From Acanthopleura granulata (taxonomy: Eukaryota > Mollusca > Polyplacophora > Chitonida > Chitonidae): a stretch of 64,000 nucleotides of DNA. The DNA lies in the NCBI GenBank assembly GCA_016165875.1, contig JABBOT010000001.1, positions 43,275,879 to 43,339,878 on the forward strand. The letters run 5' to 3'. The notes under the pieces are model-generated. The model saw nothing but the letters and a program-made list of their open reading frames with translations. It made no database searches and was not told where the DNA came from. Below, piece after piece: positions 50,001 through 62,219 of this stretch; the stretch's first letter is position 1, and each line of letters opens with the position of its first letter. The position numbers and the translations under genes were made by a program.

Positions 50001-53000
50001 GCACTCATGTGGCCTTTTGTGCAGTTTAATGTCTGTTGACGACTACAAACTGAGGACTGTGACTGCGCACCATATATACACAACCTGTAACAAAATTGCA
50101 GATGTAACAAACATCTGCACTTTTGTGTACTAGAGATACACAGTCGTGGGTATCACCAAGACACATATTTCTCTTTTCTCTGCCAAAAAATTTGTAGGGG
50201 GCCGAGGGAGTTAGCGCCCCATGTAGCGCGGTGTAATGACACAGGTGCCTCTCACCAATGCTCATTCAAGTCATGCTGGCTTCCTCTCCCGTCATTTGTG
50301 GGGAGGTCTGCTAGCAACCTGCGAATGGTCGTGGATTTCCCCCGGGCTCTGGCCGGTTCCCTCCTCCCATAGCATAATGCTAGACGTTGTCGTATAAGTG
50401 AAATATTGTTGAGTATGGCGTAAAAAACCAATCAAATAAATAAATGCAAAATTTGTACACCGCTAGTATTTGTATTTCACCAACATCTAGAACACGTCAG
50501 CAAATTCGTCACTAACTTGCCACAGGTCGGTGGCCGACCCTGGCCACTCCCATTAAATTCTACCCATAAAGTGACCCTCAAAGTATAAATGAAAATTAAG
50601 GCATGAAACAACAATTAAATGGATTAACTAGAATTTATTAGGACTGTATCACTTCCTACAGTCCGGAATGACGCTGACGTTGAGCAAAGAACTAGGCTCT
50701 CTCTGACGCTGATCACTGTAGAACGGGCTGATTTGTACTAACATTTTTGTGTACTTCGCTCATTACAGGCTGACCTCGAGTTCATTGACTTTCTAAGCCG
50801 AAATACGATAAAGTAACCTTTGCGAAACTTAATTGGATAAGTATGATGTTATCAGCATTCGTGGGTAGTGGTGCTAATTCAACAATAGACAGTCACCAGT
50901 TTGTGTGAGAATGTTTGCTGGTCTTAAAAAATCCACACGTTAATGTGTTTGTGTTGACACATGTGACTCTGTATTAATTCACTTCTTGCCTATAAAATCA
51001 ACGAAACGGAGTTACTGGTGTATAGCATGGTATTTTTGTACAGCGACTCTCCTCAGTAATAAAAATGCCTTTTCTATACTTCAAACTATATATGACAGTA
51101 CGTGTAAGCTATGTCCTTTATCGTACTATACCTTTTTTCCGCGTGAAATCTTGAAAGTTTTACCCTGCTCTCCAGGACAATCTTGTCAGATTTCAGAGGC
51201 CCTAACCTTCCAAGAACTAGTACTGTCAGGTTTGATAGGCACTAACCTTTCAAGAATCATATGGTCCGGCTTGATAGGCACTAAGCCTCTGAGAACATTG
51301 TCAGCTTTGATAGCCTAACCTGTCAAGAATAATCTTGTCAGTTTTGATGAGCACTATAGGCTTCCGAGAACAATCTTTTCGACGTTAATAGTCATTTACT
51401 TTCTAAGCTCCGGTATTAACCTTTACATATAGACATATTCCATATCTTGCTGGCTCTAATAGGGACTAACTTTGTAAAAGCAATCTTATTGGCTGTTGTA
51501 GGCACTAACTTTGACAAGACCGTCTTATCGGCTATTGTAGGCACTGACATTGACAAAAGAGCCTCATCGGCTGTTGAAGGCACTAACTTTGACAAGTGAG
51601 TCTCATCGGCCGTTGTAGGCACTAACTTTGACAAGACAGTCTCATCGGCCGTTGTAGGCACTGACTTTGACAAGACAGTCTCATCGGCTGTTGTAGGCAC
51701 TAACTTTGACAAGACAGTCTCATCGGCTATAATAGGAGAAGTATAATATACTAACTTTACTTAAGGTAATCTCAAGGGCTCTGATAGACATTACGTGAAA
51801 ACAATCTTATCGCTTCTGAACTTTATGAAAACAATCTTCTCGGCTCTGATATACTAATTCTTGTCGACTCTGATACAGGAACTAATTCTTGTCGACTCGG
51901 ATAGGCAATTTTATCCTTTTTCTGACAATCTGCTCGGCTATTACATCATCACTTATTTTTGTCGGCTCTTATAAATATAAACTTTTTCAAGACAATCTTC
52001 ACGACTTTGATATGCATTAACCAAAGGAAGTTTTGTATATTTTCAGGTCTTCAGTAAACTCGTGTAGAGCTTTCGTACAACTAAGCTATTGAGTACAATC
52101 TTGTTTTACCTATGAACTTACCTATCCAAAACAGTCTTATCCGAACCCGAGGCGTAGATGGACTTCATTTCGTGGGCCTTGACTTCAGCAATCAGCGGGT
52201 TCACACACTGCTTGAACTGAATTCGCTCCTCGTGTGTCAGACAAGAAAGGTCCAGCGCAGGGTTGTCCAAGTCTGCAACAAAAATCAGTAACTTGGATTG
52301 AGTGAGGATGTATGCAGGTATGGTAGGATTCTCTCTAGTATCCCGCAGTCATTAAACTATTAACCCTGTTGTGTCTTAGGTGCGATTGTACCAAAGGCGG
52401 CTTAAAGCCATCGAGTCTAACCGGTGTAGCCGCCAAGGAGTTCGAACCTGTTAACACTCAACTCCTTCAATACAAACCTGATTTAGTCGGAACATTACTT
52501 GATAAGTTTTCAAATGAAACAGATGTACATTGAAGGCTTTTTTGTTGGGTTTTTCATTTTGTCCTAATTTCGCACTCAAAATAACTTCACTGATATCATA
52601 CATTAAGGTTCGCCAGGTTTATCTTTGGAGGAATTCAATAAAAACTGTAGACCTTATTAAATTAAGTGGCTTACAAAATCCCTCGCGTCAAGGCTCAGTC
52701 CTTCCAAAAAAGCTTGTTTTGGAGCAGATGTAGCTTCATTGGTCAAGATCAGTGAAATGAGGATCTACCCCCTTACACCATTGGGCCATTTACGATGATT
52801 TATATATGCAGGCAGTTGGTCCTGTTGACGATGATTGATGATAACGAAATTATATATTTATTTATTTATTTCTTTATTTGATTGGTGTTTTACGTCATAT
52901 TCAAGAATATTTCACTTGTGCTACCGCGGCCCGCATTGTGTTGGAAGGAAACCGGACAGAGCCCGGGGAACAACCACGACCATCCGCAGGTAGGACGATG

Positions 53001-55346
53001 ACTAATGACGATGGAGTTAAATTCAGAACAATTTCTATAAGTTTGGGTAAAATTTCATTGGAAATTTAGCTAAAAGTAATGAAGACATGTGACCCACTGA
53101 GGATGATGTGAGGAGAAACAACCATGTATGCTATGTCTCCCCATTCCTGACTTGAAATGTAGTCAAACGTCTTTCAACAGTTGAGTATTCTGCTCCACTA
53201 GAAACTCTCGCTTGTATGTATGTAGACGATGCACGCCTATTTATAACTCAGGGGAATTCCTAGCTCACTCGCTCAGCCCTCCAGTGCACAGACAGTCAAC
53301 AGGTTTATCAACCTGATACCATCTAAATTTGCTAATACGAATATTCAAGGGAAGCCTGGTGTACAAAACTGATGAAGAAAGTGATATATGTGTCATGAGT
53401 CGTAAATAACACAAAGTACTGTACAATTACAAGTAAAAACCAGTTGGCGGAAGGATGAATGGATTTGCACTGGTTTTCTTTCTTTCCTTTTTTTTTCATT
53501 TACACTACCTTTTGTAAGTTCTCTGTTTTCCAGCAAACGACATAAAAGTGGCAATGTTAGCTGTGTGCTTATTAATGCCATTGCTAAAAGATCGTGACAA
53601 TGATCTATGAAATTATTTATTACTACTTCAAACGAGTTTTATCTTATGTGTTCCCATTATTGTAAGGAAACCTCACTCAGCCAACCGCAAAACAACAAGC
53701 TATGTCACGACAGTTAACATGGCAGAAATCGCGACGTGTATTCTCCTAAGTTAACACATAATTACTTCCGCTTAGGGCAAAAGCAGACAACTGGTTTATC
53801 CGCAAATGGATATAAAACATCCAAGCAGAAACGCTGGCGTATATACTTTCAGGAGGAGATATGTACAACACCATGAACATTCACTTAGCACGACCTATAC
53901 AAAAGGCATGAGTTGCTTGCAGTGCAACGTAATAGGCTATTGCCAATTTCTAGACGGTACTGCTGACAGTACTGCTAAATTTCTATGTTTTAATTTTCTA
54001 AAAACCCTGTAGTCTTCCTGGCACTAGAGCTAAATGTCGATCCATGTTCAAAAAGCCCACCCATGTACTGACCTACACGCTCATCTCTTTGTACTCGCTG
54101 ATACACCTTCTCGTACCCATAGCACCCGCCATACATACAAATCCACATACCGGCCTATATTCATCTAACCATCCACATTTACTCATCCATACAACCGCCT
54201 ACACCACAAATTATTAATCAACCATATCCACCCATACACTGACATACATCAATCATTCACCCATCGTCCATTTGTACTCGACCATGCACCCACTCATACC
54301 CTAAAGCCATGTCACTCACATCGTATGGGTAACCCACCTTTCTGTAACTCGGCCCTGACTTTTCCACTTTCACATGTCCTCTCAGAGAAGGCGTATTCTG
54401 GAGCTAGATACTGGGGCTTGGACTTGTCACTAAACTGGAAGGCGTACAAGCGATCCTGAAGAAGTTTGAAGGCCAAAGCGATACCACAATCCATGACGGC
54501 GGGCTCCAGACATTCAGCTGCCCGTACCCATAGCCTGGAAGTGATCACAGAACACACTTTACAATGACAGACTGATTACTCTTTGTAAGCCTGAGCCTAA
54601 TGCCGATCAAATCTAGACAGTGCTGGGCTAGTGTGGCATTGGTTAACACCTTGAAAAGAACTTAAAAACCGATACATCTATAAAGGAAGATTTCTTTTGA
54701 CTTTGCAGTTGTGTTTTAACAAGCTGTAGGAAGAGATAAATCAACGATAACAGATAAAATGGATCATCCGTTGCATTAGATAAACTATCTTGTTTACCGG
54801 ATCTGACGAATCAAATGTAAGATCGTGTCATTCAAATTTTAAATTATTAACCATACGACAATATTCAAGGCAACTCCCTACATGGAAATAGAACTTGGAC
54901 ATATGAAATGTTATGGCCGCCGAATTAAGGAGAGAAATCTAGGGTGACTGATAGCTTAGGTGGTCGATTTGACTCATGCATCACTTTGTGCAGAAACAGG
55001 TTTCTTGTTAAATTGGGACATTTGATTCGAAATCTGACAACCGAGTGAGACCAGGAATTTGGTCTTCTGCCAAGACAGATGCAGGAAACTCACTGGCATA
55101 TCTCTCCCCAATTGGATGTATTGGAGAAGAATATGCTGTCTCCTACAGACGAGTATTTCAGAGATACTGGTGCCGACAAGGACCGGGGAGGCTGGATCTC
55201 CACGGCCTTCATGAATTGTTCTGCTGTGGGATAGTAGGCCTGTAAATCCTGGTGAAATCTCTCTGAGCACGCCCGGATGTCCGTCTGTATTCTGTGACTG
55301 AACAACTCCGTCTTCATATTGCAGTCATCTATCTGGGCTACACTAG
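44055..55346 (-). CDS. Divergent RGM-family GPI-anchored protein, copy 3 (exons 2-10; first exon uncertain)
   Basis: Nine exons in transcript order: 55346-55094, 54534-54338, 52272-52122, 49329-49179, 48167-47967, 47780-47666, 46906-46715, 44769-44627, 44243-44055. They total 1592 nt, with a phase-1 entry that needs an upstream signal-peptide exon. Phases and exon order match copies 1 and 2 exactly; exons 7 (115 nt) and 9 (143 nt) match the lengths in copy 2. Conserved landmarks are NWGEIC at the end of exon 2, DFS...CTVGAYGDPHF in exon 6, LPETF in exon 7, IMIIRKWGDFFHFTLRM and GCT in exon 8 (the Pro of the usual GCP is Thr here), and RMKR then CIALC and CAFDC in exon 9. The end is GGSSGA plus the hydrophobic stretch CFLIILLFSIVTVLL, a classic GPI signal. 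Overall identity to the other copies is low, so this is an older duplicate. No internal stop or frameshift was found, so it looks functional. Confidence 0.82.
45900..46150 (-). mobile_element. tRNA-Ser/Leu-like headed SINE remnant (copy 3 intron 8)
   Basis: The minus strand reads GTGGTCGAGTGGTTAAGGCG at its start, an A-box region like tRNA-Ser or tRNA-Leu. The far end resembles the GGTTTATTCCGGTTCCC tail block. Pieces of the same tail family occur at 16085-16200 (minus), 20232-20400 (plus) and 24275-24340 (minus). Confidence 0.5.
46243..46400 (+). mobile_element. Fragment of the second SINE-like family (copy 3 intron 8)
   Basis: AAGTGGTTAAGATGCAGGTA, then TATGTTCAATTCCCGCCATG and AGGGAATTTGCAGACTG, comparable to 49876-50130. 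Confidence 0.5.
46462..46655 (-). mobile_element. SINE lacking part of its head (copy 3 intron 8)
   Basis: AAATAAATAAATATATATTT and CATTGGTGTTTTAGGTGGC through to TTCCCACGTACGGCCGGAG and a short degenerate head. Confidence 0.8.
49369..49627 (-). mobile_element. Full-length SINE (copy 3 intron 4, near exon 5)
   Basis: Tail TTATTTGTTTACTTATTG, complete body, and head ending TAGGCCACGGAGGCCTC. It starts only about 40 bp upstream of the exon 5 acceptor of copy 3. Confidence 0.85.
49876..50130 (+). mobile_element. Fragment of the second SINE-like family (copy 3 intron 4)
   Basis: GGTGCGGGTTTCAAATTCCC and ACCTTGAACAGGGAATTCG, then AAGCAGTCGACGGCACTCAT and GTGGCC, parallel to 26215-26360. Confidence 0.5.
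50196..50447 (+). mobile_element. Full-length SINE with probable target duplication (copy 3 intron 4)
   Basis: Head GGGGGCCGAGGGAGTTAGCG, full body, tail CCAATCAAATAAATAAATG. AAAATTTGTA occurs just before the head and again just after the tail. Confidence 0.85.
51170..52010. repeat. 39-bp minisatellite (copy 3 intron 4)
   Basis: The core, about 51470-51735, has seven close units with TAGGCACTAACTTTGACAAG and ACAGTCTCATCGGC; both flanks decay gradually. The 13-codon period opens a minus-strand frame reading SKLVPTTADETVL repeatedly. It is rejected as a gene because the flanks decay in frame and length. Confidence 0.85.
52856..52992 (-). mobile_element. SINE 3' half (copy 3 intron 3)
   Basis: (TTTA)n and TTTGATTGGTGTTTTACGTC up to CCATCCGCAGGTAGG; head missing. 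Confidence 0.8.
54030..54300. repeat. Degenerate CCAT/CCCATACA low-complexity tract (copy 3 intron 3)
   Basis: C/A/T-rich sequence with repeated CCAT, CCAC, CATAC and CATCC words, immediately after the exon 3 donor of copy 3. Confidence 0.55.
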
Positions 55347-56104
55347 CTGCAAAAATATAAACAGATATTGATCAGTGGTGGTGTATTTTAATTAATCTGA
55401 TCTGATACGCTTTGTAAGACTTTTATGCCTGCACGATGGCAGTCCACAAAAGTGGAGGAAACGAGAAAGTAACGTAAACTGGCAGAGATGGGAGTTTCTT
55501 TTTCTGGAGATTTAATGGTTTCCAGTGACGGCTTCTCTAACCATAATGAAGGTCGAATCGTTTATAGGCAATCCGACGCCTATCATACAACATTGCTCGC
55601 ATTTCGGAGTACGATCGAAAAATTGGCCATAATTACAGATAAACTACATGTAACAATCGAAAGACTAAATTATTGTATAGTATAGTATAGTATACTCTTT
55701 GTCAAGCCCTTAAACAGGTTAGAATTTGTTCAACTCTGACCGATCCCTCCTATTCGTAAATACTCAAGCATAATACAAACATGTGATAACACATTGTAAC
55801 TGATCAAGTGAGCGCTTTGACTTCAATTATGTTAAAGGTTTGAAAGAGACATTGATGAAAGACGCCTTAGTTCATTTCCACCTTTCGGTGTTTCCTTCAC
55901 CTACAATCTTGATTCATGTTGCATTAGCGCAACAATTAGCTACAACTCGTAGCGGCTAAGGGTACAACCATTTAAAATAAATAAATACACCATTTAACAT
56001 ACAGGCCTACCCGTAAAGCAAATATTTCAATGCAGAGAGTCGTTTTCATTTTAACATCATCTTATAAGAATATACTTCATTTTATAATCGTTGCCTGTCT
56101 CATC

Positions 56105-56358
56105 ATTTTATTAATTTATTTATTTGATTGCTGTTTTACGCCGCACCCAAGAATATTTCACTTAACACGACGGCGGCCAGCATTATGGTGTGAGGAAACC
56201 GAGTAGAGCCCCGAGGAAACCCACGATCATCCGTAGGTTGCTGGCAGACCTTCCCACGTACGACTGTAGAGGAAGCCAGCATGAGCTGGACTTGAACTCA
56301 CAGCGACCGCAATGGGGTGAGGCTTCTGGGTCATTACGCTGCACGCTAACCAACCTCC
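56105..56358 (-). mobile_element. Full-length SINE right of copy 3 exon 2
   Basis: Tail TTAATTTATTTATTTGATTG, full body, head TCATTACGCTGCACGCTAAC. Confidence 0.85.
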
Positions 56359-57261
56359 CTTATCATTTAAGGCGCCCCAGAACTACAAACATACGGCACT
56401 AATACCCTTCCTTGTAATTCGTACATAGTTGACGACGGTTTAAAGCGGTAACGCCTGTATCTATTATATCTGTGCTGTACATACATGGCATTGGCCTACG
56501 GCATAACACGATGCATGGACTCAACAGTGAATTGAATACAGCTAGCAGAAATAGACGCATTTGTCCGCATAGTAAATACACAGAGAGCGATCCATCCTTA
56601 GCTGTCGAGCAAACTTGTGCCAATTAGTTATGACTAAGTTCGGCAAACTGTCGGTAAGACATTCCAGATATCCCGCTACCTAGAGCTGCTCACTGTCCAG
56701 TTTTGCAATAAACATAAAAGTTTGCCGTCAGCTCTCAGCCATCAACATCAGGCTGTTCTTACCAGAGTACTCCTTGATGCATTATGTGTTTTATTCTTGG
56801 AGTGACGAATTGTCTTCATTAATCATAAGCCTTGTATCTGACATTCGGAGTTTATAAGAAATTCCAAAACATAACTGGCCTTGAAATATCAATAATGTAA
56901 AGGTTTGTGCAAAATTAGTTACATTTTATTCATGAATTGATGGTGAAAAAAGATTCTGCGCTTCCACACAAATATACATGTCTAAATCTACCCTTGGTGT
57001 ATACCTAATGCGCCCTAATCATTCTTCTGAGCCAGCATATTATGCAACCTTTCAAGTGAATTGGGCTTCAATTAAACACAGTTCGTACGATGCGATTTGT
57101 AGCACACACGCATATAGCATTTACAACCTGGTCGCAAATGTGTGAACAATCTAGCCAGCGATTTGGGGTGAGTGTTACAAATTGAATATCATCCAGCATG
57201 TTCTACATATTTTCAAGCGACCAGTGACAAAGCACAGCAGGTGTATGTATTTATCAATTTA

Positions 57262-57370
57262 CTGAATTTGTGTTCTACGCCTCACGCAAGATTATTTCAC
57301 TTATACGACGGCGGTCACCATTATGGTGGGAGGAAACATGGCAGAGCCCGGAGAAACTCACGACCATGCT
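57262..57370 (-). mobile_element. SINE 3' fragment next to the RT remnant
   Basis: TGTGTTCTACGCCTCACGCA and ATTATTTCACTTATACGACG up to ACTCACGACCATGCTGG. Confidence 0.75.
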
Positions 57371-57479
57371 GGCGAACTAGCATGTTTTAAACTAGGTTTT
57401 GCCACCCGTGGCCGGACGGCAAAACAGTATCAGTAAACATATATTGTCAAAATGTGATCATAAAATTACCAATGAATAT

Positions 57480-57790
57480 TGCTCTGCAGAAGTTAGAGGA
57501 TCAATCGTTTATCAACAAAGTGAAATTATCAGTGGACGAATAATCAAGTCGTTAATGTTTTCAGTGTGTCCTGCATGTGGCGTATACATATCTCTCCTTG
57601 TAGTATTTGTTAGATCCTGCGTGTTGTGTGATTATTTCAATCAACGTCACAATTCATTACTGCAAAAACTAGTGTATCGAGGATATTCCATCAATCGTTT
57701 TCTCTCTAAGTTTGTTAAATTTTACAATGAGCACGTCTCTCTTGTTGGTAAATACGGACAAAGTGTTCAGAATCTCTGGGACTGCTTTAT
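57480..57790 (+). mobile_element. Reverse-transcriptase C-terminal remnant
   Basis: The plus-strand reading contains CPACGVYISLLVVFVRSC, then YFNQRHNSLLQKLVYRGYS and FVKFYNEHVSLVGKYGQS. The motif PAxGVYIxxLVR...R followed by RHxxLxxKLxxxGY and a KFxxFYxxH tail is typical of the C-terminal end of an RT family common in invertebrate genomes. The catalytic YxDD region is not seen upstream, so this is a truncated fossil. I cannot place the retroelement clade with certainty; Penelope-like is possible. Confidence 0.5.
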
Positions 57791-57869
57791 AATTGTGTGT
57801 AATGCCGCTTACCCCGGGGCTAGGGGCCGTATATTCAAGGTGTTGAGTGTGATGGCCACTTGGGATATA

Positions 57870-60800
57870 TGAACAGTTGCAATCAAAGCGCAACTGAGTT
57901 ACATAATTGATTATCTACACAACATATACTATAGTGGTACACGATTTGAATACTGATTTTATTATCCGCCTAGAACATTCATTGTTCACTGCTCATCTTT
58001 GCAAGAATGCATCCTAAATTTATACATTTTCTTAGTTCTTTGGGGGTTTGTGTTATTTGTCATTTTTGGAAACTGATCTTGCGATTATTGTCGCCTAGAT
58101 TATATTCCCATGATGTCACGAATACAAACAAGTCCAAAGTCCAGATTTTAGAGGTGACTTTGAAGTCAGTCAATAATAAATCTTGAATGTCTGAGTCGAC
58201 GTTTGTGGTTTTCAGACGGCGGTGAAGCTGTATTCTTCTCACGTTGTAGTCTTAAACAACGGTTATATAATTGCATACGTGTCTAGAATAGCTGAACAGG
58301 TCGAGGGCTTATTATGTTAAATATACACTGCAAAATATTCTGGCCATATATATTATCAGAAAAGGACGACTTTTATGATGTCAGGGTTCGATCCACATGT
58401 CTTTTGTTAGTTGTATTTAATAACAAACTTACTATTGATAAATTATAATGCATCAATACAATGATGCTTTTTTCATATAGCGCCAGAATTTGATCTCTTT
58501 TCAACAAACGTTGGACGAATTCCTTTTGTCTTAATTATACAACATGAGAGAGGGTTTTAAGATACAATCTGTGTCTTTTAGTCGAAGGGGGTCTACATAG
58601 TGTAACGATAAGTCACATTGTCGGCACTCCTGCAGTATAGGCCTCCTCTAGGCGGTCAAATTTGCAGTTTCACTTTCAGGTTTGGTTCCTGGCCAGCATT
58701 TCTGAGGAATGGTCTAACTGACCCAGACACCTTGTCTTCCGGCCATATCACTTAACCCCGAGACCTTTCGCGCTGATAAATAGGGCAAAAAATATACCAA
58801 CGATTAACCAAGGTTAAGGCCGAGGCCAGAAAAACGAGATGATGATTGCTGCAGTTTTCATCAGTTAACGGTAACGTCTCGGAAAGAGGTTAGAGGTGAT
58901 CGCATTGGCCACTGGCTAATATATATCCACATATATATGCAAGTGTGTGTTTAACCCGTGAATTTCTGCACAAACGCTTGTCTTATGCTGATCAACTGTT
59001 TATATAGTCCTCTTCCCGGTGTATAAAATATGCATCGTGACGATTGAGCCCAGGGGGGATAATCTAGTTGCTAATTAACTCGTAAAACGAACGTAACGCG
59101 TACATAACCTGTGCATTGTTAGACCGTTAGAAAGTGTTTCAAGGTGTTTACCGCATGGATGAACAGTTCATTGCACAACCGTGATTTATGGCATTATCAA
59201 ATAACAAATCATCGTATATAAATTAAAGATTAACAGTACGTGCAGAATATATAATCAATGTCTTTTTTTAACTGTTTCAATATAACGCCTGAAATAAACT
59301 AAAACTGTAATTCGCAAAAAAAAAAACAAGACACGCATCAGAGAGTAGACAAGGTTAAACTCCACTGTGGAAAAGTTCTAACTCCACGTCGTATGATTTG
59401 ACTGGAAGACGTATATTTGTATACGACTGTGCAATTCCCTCAACGCCCTACTATATGTACATCTATGACCATACCGTGGACCTCGCTGACAAATTCGGCC
59501 ACAGCGTTACTTCTGTCAAAGCCAATCATCCATTGACCATAGATGGCACTTGAATCGACGATTGCTCGTGCCGGTTTTAAGTCCAGAGATTGATTAAGTA
59601 CGTCTCAAAGGGTTTTCTCCGTTCTACCGATGCTTCTCTTTGCATGAATCCGTCCTAATGTTTTATTTTATGCACTTTCTTAGTTCTTGGGTGGGTTGTA
59701 TTATTGTCATTTTCGAAAATGGTCTTGCGATTATTGACCCGGAACGCGTATTTTGGTCGACGGCTGGTATACGCGTGTCGGTTTTCACACGGTTGTCACT
59801 GTTCCGTCCAGTTTCCTCCATCAATTAACCAGGTTGCCAATGGAGGTTGCTATACTTAACCTGATCCCCTTTGCAGAAGTTCCATATTTGTATTATGTTA
59901 CACACACAGTCAAATAATTTAAATATATAAATACATATCGACTTATTCTGAAATGAACGGTTTCACTTTTACATCTGGTTGCCTGCCAATATTTCTGAGG
60001 AATGGTCGAACTAACTCACACCCCACCTTACCTTCCCACAAAAGATCAGTTTACCCCGCAGTCTTTAGCACTGACCAATACACTAAAAATATCCAACGGA
60101 GGTGGAGTGGAGAGTGTGGGGTGCAGTTTATCTAGTGTAACGTGAAGACGCTCCGACAGTTTGCCATGACTTACTACTAACAGAAACTGTCTGGCATGTT
60201 CGAATCGAGGTAACGGGTGAGGTCAAATAACCAAGATACGAAGATAGCACTGGTATTCCCCACACTCAGTCCGTGTAGTTCTAGACATGTGCTCATACAG
60301 AGCAACCGCAACTGAGCGACCAACATTAGCAATTATGTGTCATAGTGGACAAATGATCACACGTAACCCGAGAAAATTCGGTTAATTTACCTTTGTTACC
60401 TGTCTTATTTCACGTGTTCATGAATGCTTAAAGCGTGGCAACTTACATATCCCCTAGCACCCTGGTACCTTCGGAATTAGGTAAAAACAAAATGCAGTTA
60501 TGCATGATAATTACAATTTATTCGATGTAACTGGTCTAGAATTACTCAAAATATGTATTACATGTTGCTACTATGCTGTTTAGAAAGAGAACTAAGCCAT
60601 CACATATATGGTTACTGTATATTTGGTTGTTCTCTGACCGCATACAGTATCATGTACATTGAACATCAGCAGAGACTTCATAATGACCATATAGTCATAT
60701 TTAAATATTTTCTATAAAACAGTTACAGAAATATCAGCTCAAGCGTGGATTTACCCCAGTAAACTTGTCCTTGGTCATTGAGGTCGAGTGTCCGAATGCA

Positions 60801-62176
60801 ATCATGTAGGGATTCTGTGGCCAAGCCAGGAGAAATAGAGAGTTCTTTATGAGCTGCAAATATACTCACTGACCTCACACTTGGTCGATGAGGCGCGGAT
60901 GGGGCCATTTACCTGATATCCCCCTGGTCCTAGCAACTCTCGATAGTGTTTATGACAGAACCGTGTGTCAGACATCGTAGATAAGACGTCATTTTCCACC
61001 AGAATTCTTGGCAACATCCACAATATGTTTGCATTTCAAGATTCACTATGAAAGCCTTGAAAATTTCCCCTGACTCATGTGCTTTTGTATATAGGTATAA
61101 CCTCCACGTACTTCTTGAAACTCTATGTGTTAATGATAATAATTGATCTGTATAGCGACTTGCCCTCCGGCCTGCTACTGTGTGGGATAATGTAGCTTAA
61201 CCACAGCTGACAGAGAACCCTACCAAAACAGATAACCATTTATCATCATGACCGGTGAATAATAAAACACTACCCCAAGGCTGCTGGATAATAAACGGAT
61301 GTCATTAACCCATGTGTGTCATGCTCTATACAAGTATACAAGGGGTAGTGTGCCCAATCCAGTCTGTGTATGTACATGAATATATATCGTATTCAATATT
61401 AACATTAAGAGTTTGAATTTAGGCCAGGGAAACACGACTCGTAAATCGAATAATTTCTAAAGCGAAATTCATTTTACATTCGCAGAAGGCAATGCTCATA
61501 CAATACCAGCGCCATTAAGTGGGTGAAATTTATGGCCCATAAACATAAACTGAATATAGCATATCTGTATGTATAAATGGAACACAAGGTATGTTGCAAA
61601 TCGGGGTTTTGGTTCAACACAACCCCAAGAATTTCAAAGTTTCATTGTAGCTTTAGACTGCAGGAAAGGTCTGTGTAGTGTGTACTTTTATGAAAGAATA
61701 GGCCAGCTGCCAGATAGGTCTAACATTGTGCCTGTTGTGAACCCTTGCCCGAATCAGGAGATGGTCGTGTAGGAATATGTATACTGCTTTATAAAGAACA
61801 TTCCCATGCCACACATAAATGCCTGTAGAGGACGAAACGACGCTGACCTAACTCTTAACGCTTAATTTTTTGTGCTGCGCAACTAAATTAGGTAGCCAAT
61901 GAAATTGCACTTGGTAAGATAAAAAACGCGTTTCCCACACAAAACTGGCTATCAGCGGATATGAATCTTACATGTAAGGCCAAACAGTTTGATTTTTTTT
62001 CTCAGACAAAAAAAATAAAATAACTAAAGTCATATGTTCAACTGAAAGGATAAAAAATAACCAACTTGAACAATTCATTTAATTAGGAAGTTTTGTTTTT
62101 CTTATACTGTGGACCAAGAAATCAGACTGTGTCAAACGGTGAAGGGATATAGTGCAAACTACTACAAGCAATCCAC
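57870..62176. other. No supported gene; two exon-like stretches of doubtful value
   Basis: Mostly AT-rich. On the minus strand, 60975-60913 (MSDTRFCHKHYRELLGPGGYQ, followed by GTAAAT) and 60872 to about 60760 (acceptor TTTGCAG, then a short open stretch ending TGGG|GTAAAT) look like paired exons. The frame joining them is ambiguous and no protein family is recognisable. Confidence 0.25.
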
Positions 62177-62219
62177 CTGCACTCCACAGTGTGACAACAG
62201 AAAACTTAATCAGTGGCAT
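62177..62219 (-). CDS. Candidate signal-peptide exon 1 of copy 3 (weak)
   Basis: An ATG at 62219 opens MPLIKFSVVTLWSA and reaches a CAG|GT junction at 62177 in phase 1, which is the phase exon 2 of copy 3 needs. Joined, it would read ...LWSAASVAQ, a good signal peptide with a normal cleavage context, giving 544 aa. It loosely resembles exon 1 of copy 1 (FSITLWWLL). Against it: the donor GTGGAT is poor, the intron would be 6.8 kb, and no TATA box like those of copies 1 and 2 is present. The true exon may be elsewhere. Confidence 0.25.

Noticed and set aside
51416..51712. Minus-strand SKLVPTTADET repeat frame as a gene
   Set aside because: In phase with the 39-bp minisatellite, decays at both ends, no splice sites of note.
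57399..57872. 157-codon plus ORF as a host gene
   Set aside because: Its core matches the C-terminal end of a reverse transcriptase, with unrelated sequence at both ends; a retroelement fossil.
58780..58850. Signal-peptide-like minus-strand stretch (MKTAAIIISFFWPRP) as exon 1 of copy 3
   Set aside because: A stop follows before any GT donor, so it cannot splice to exon 2.
60760..60975. Paired exon-like stretches on the minus strand
   Set aside because: Splice sites are plausible, but the joining frame is ambiguous and the peptide matches nothing I recognise; kept only as a note.
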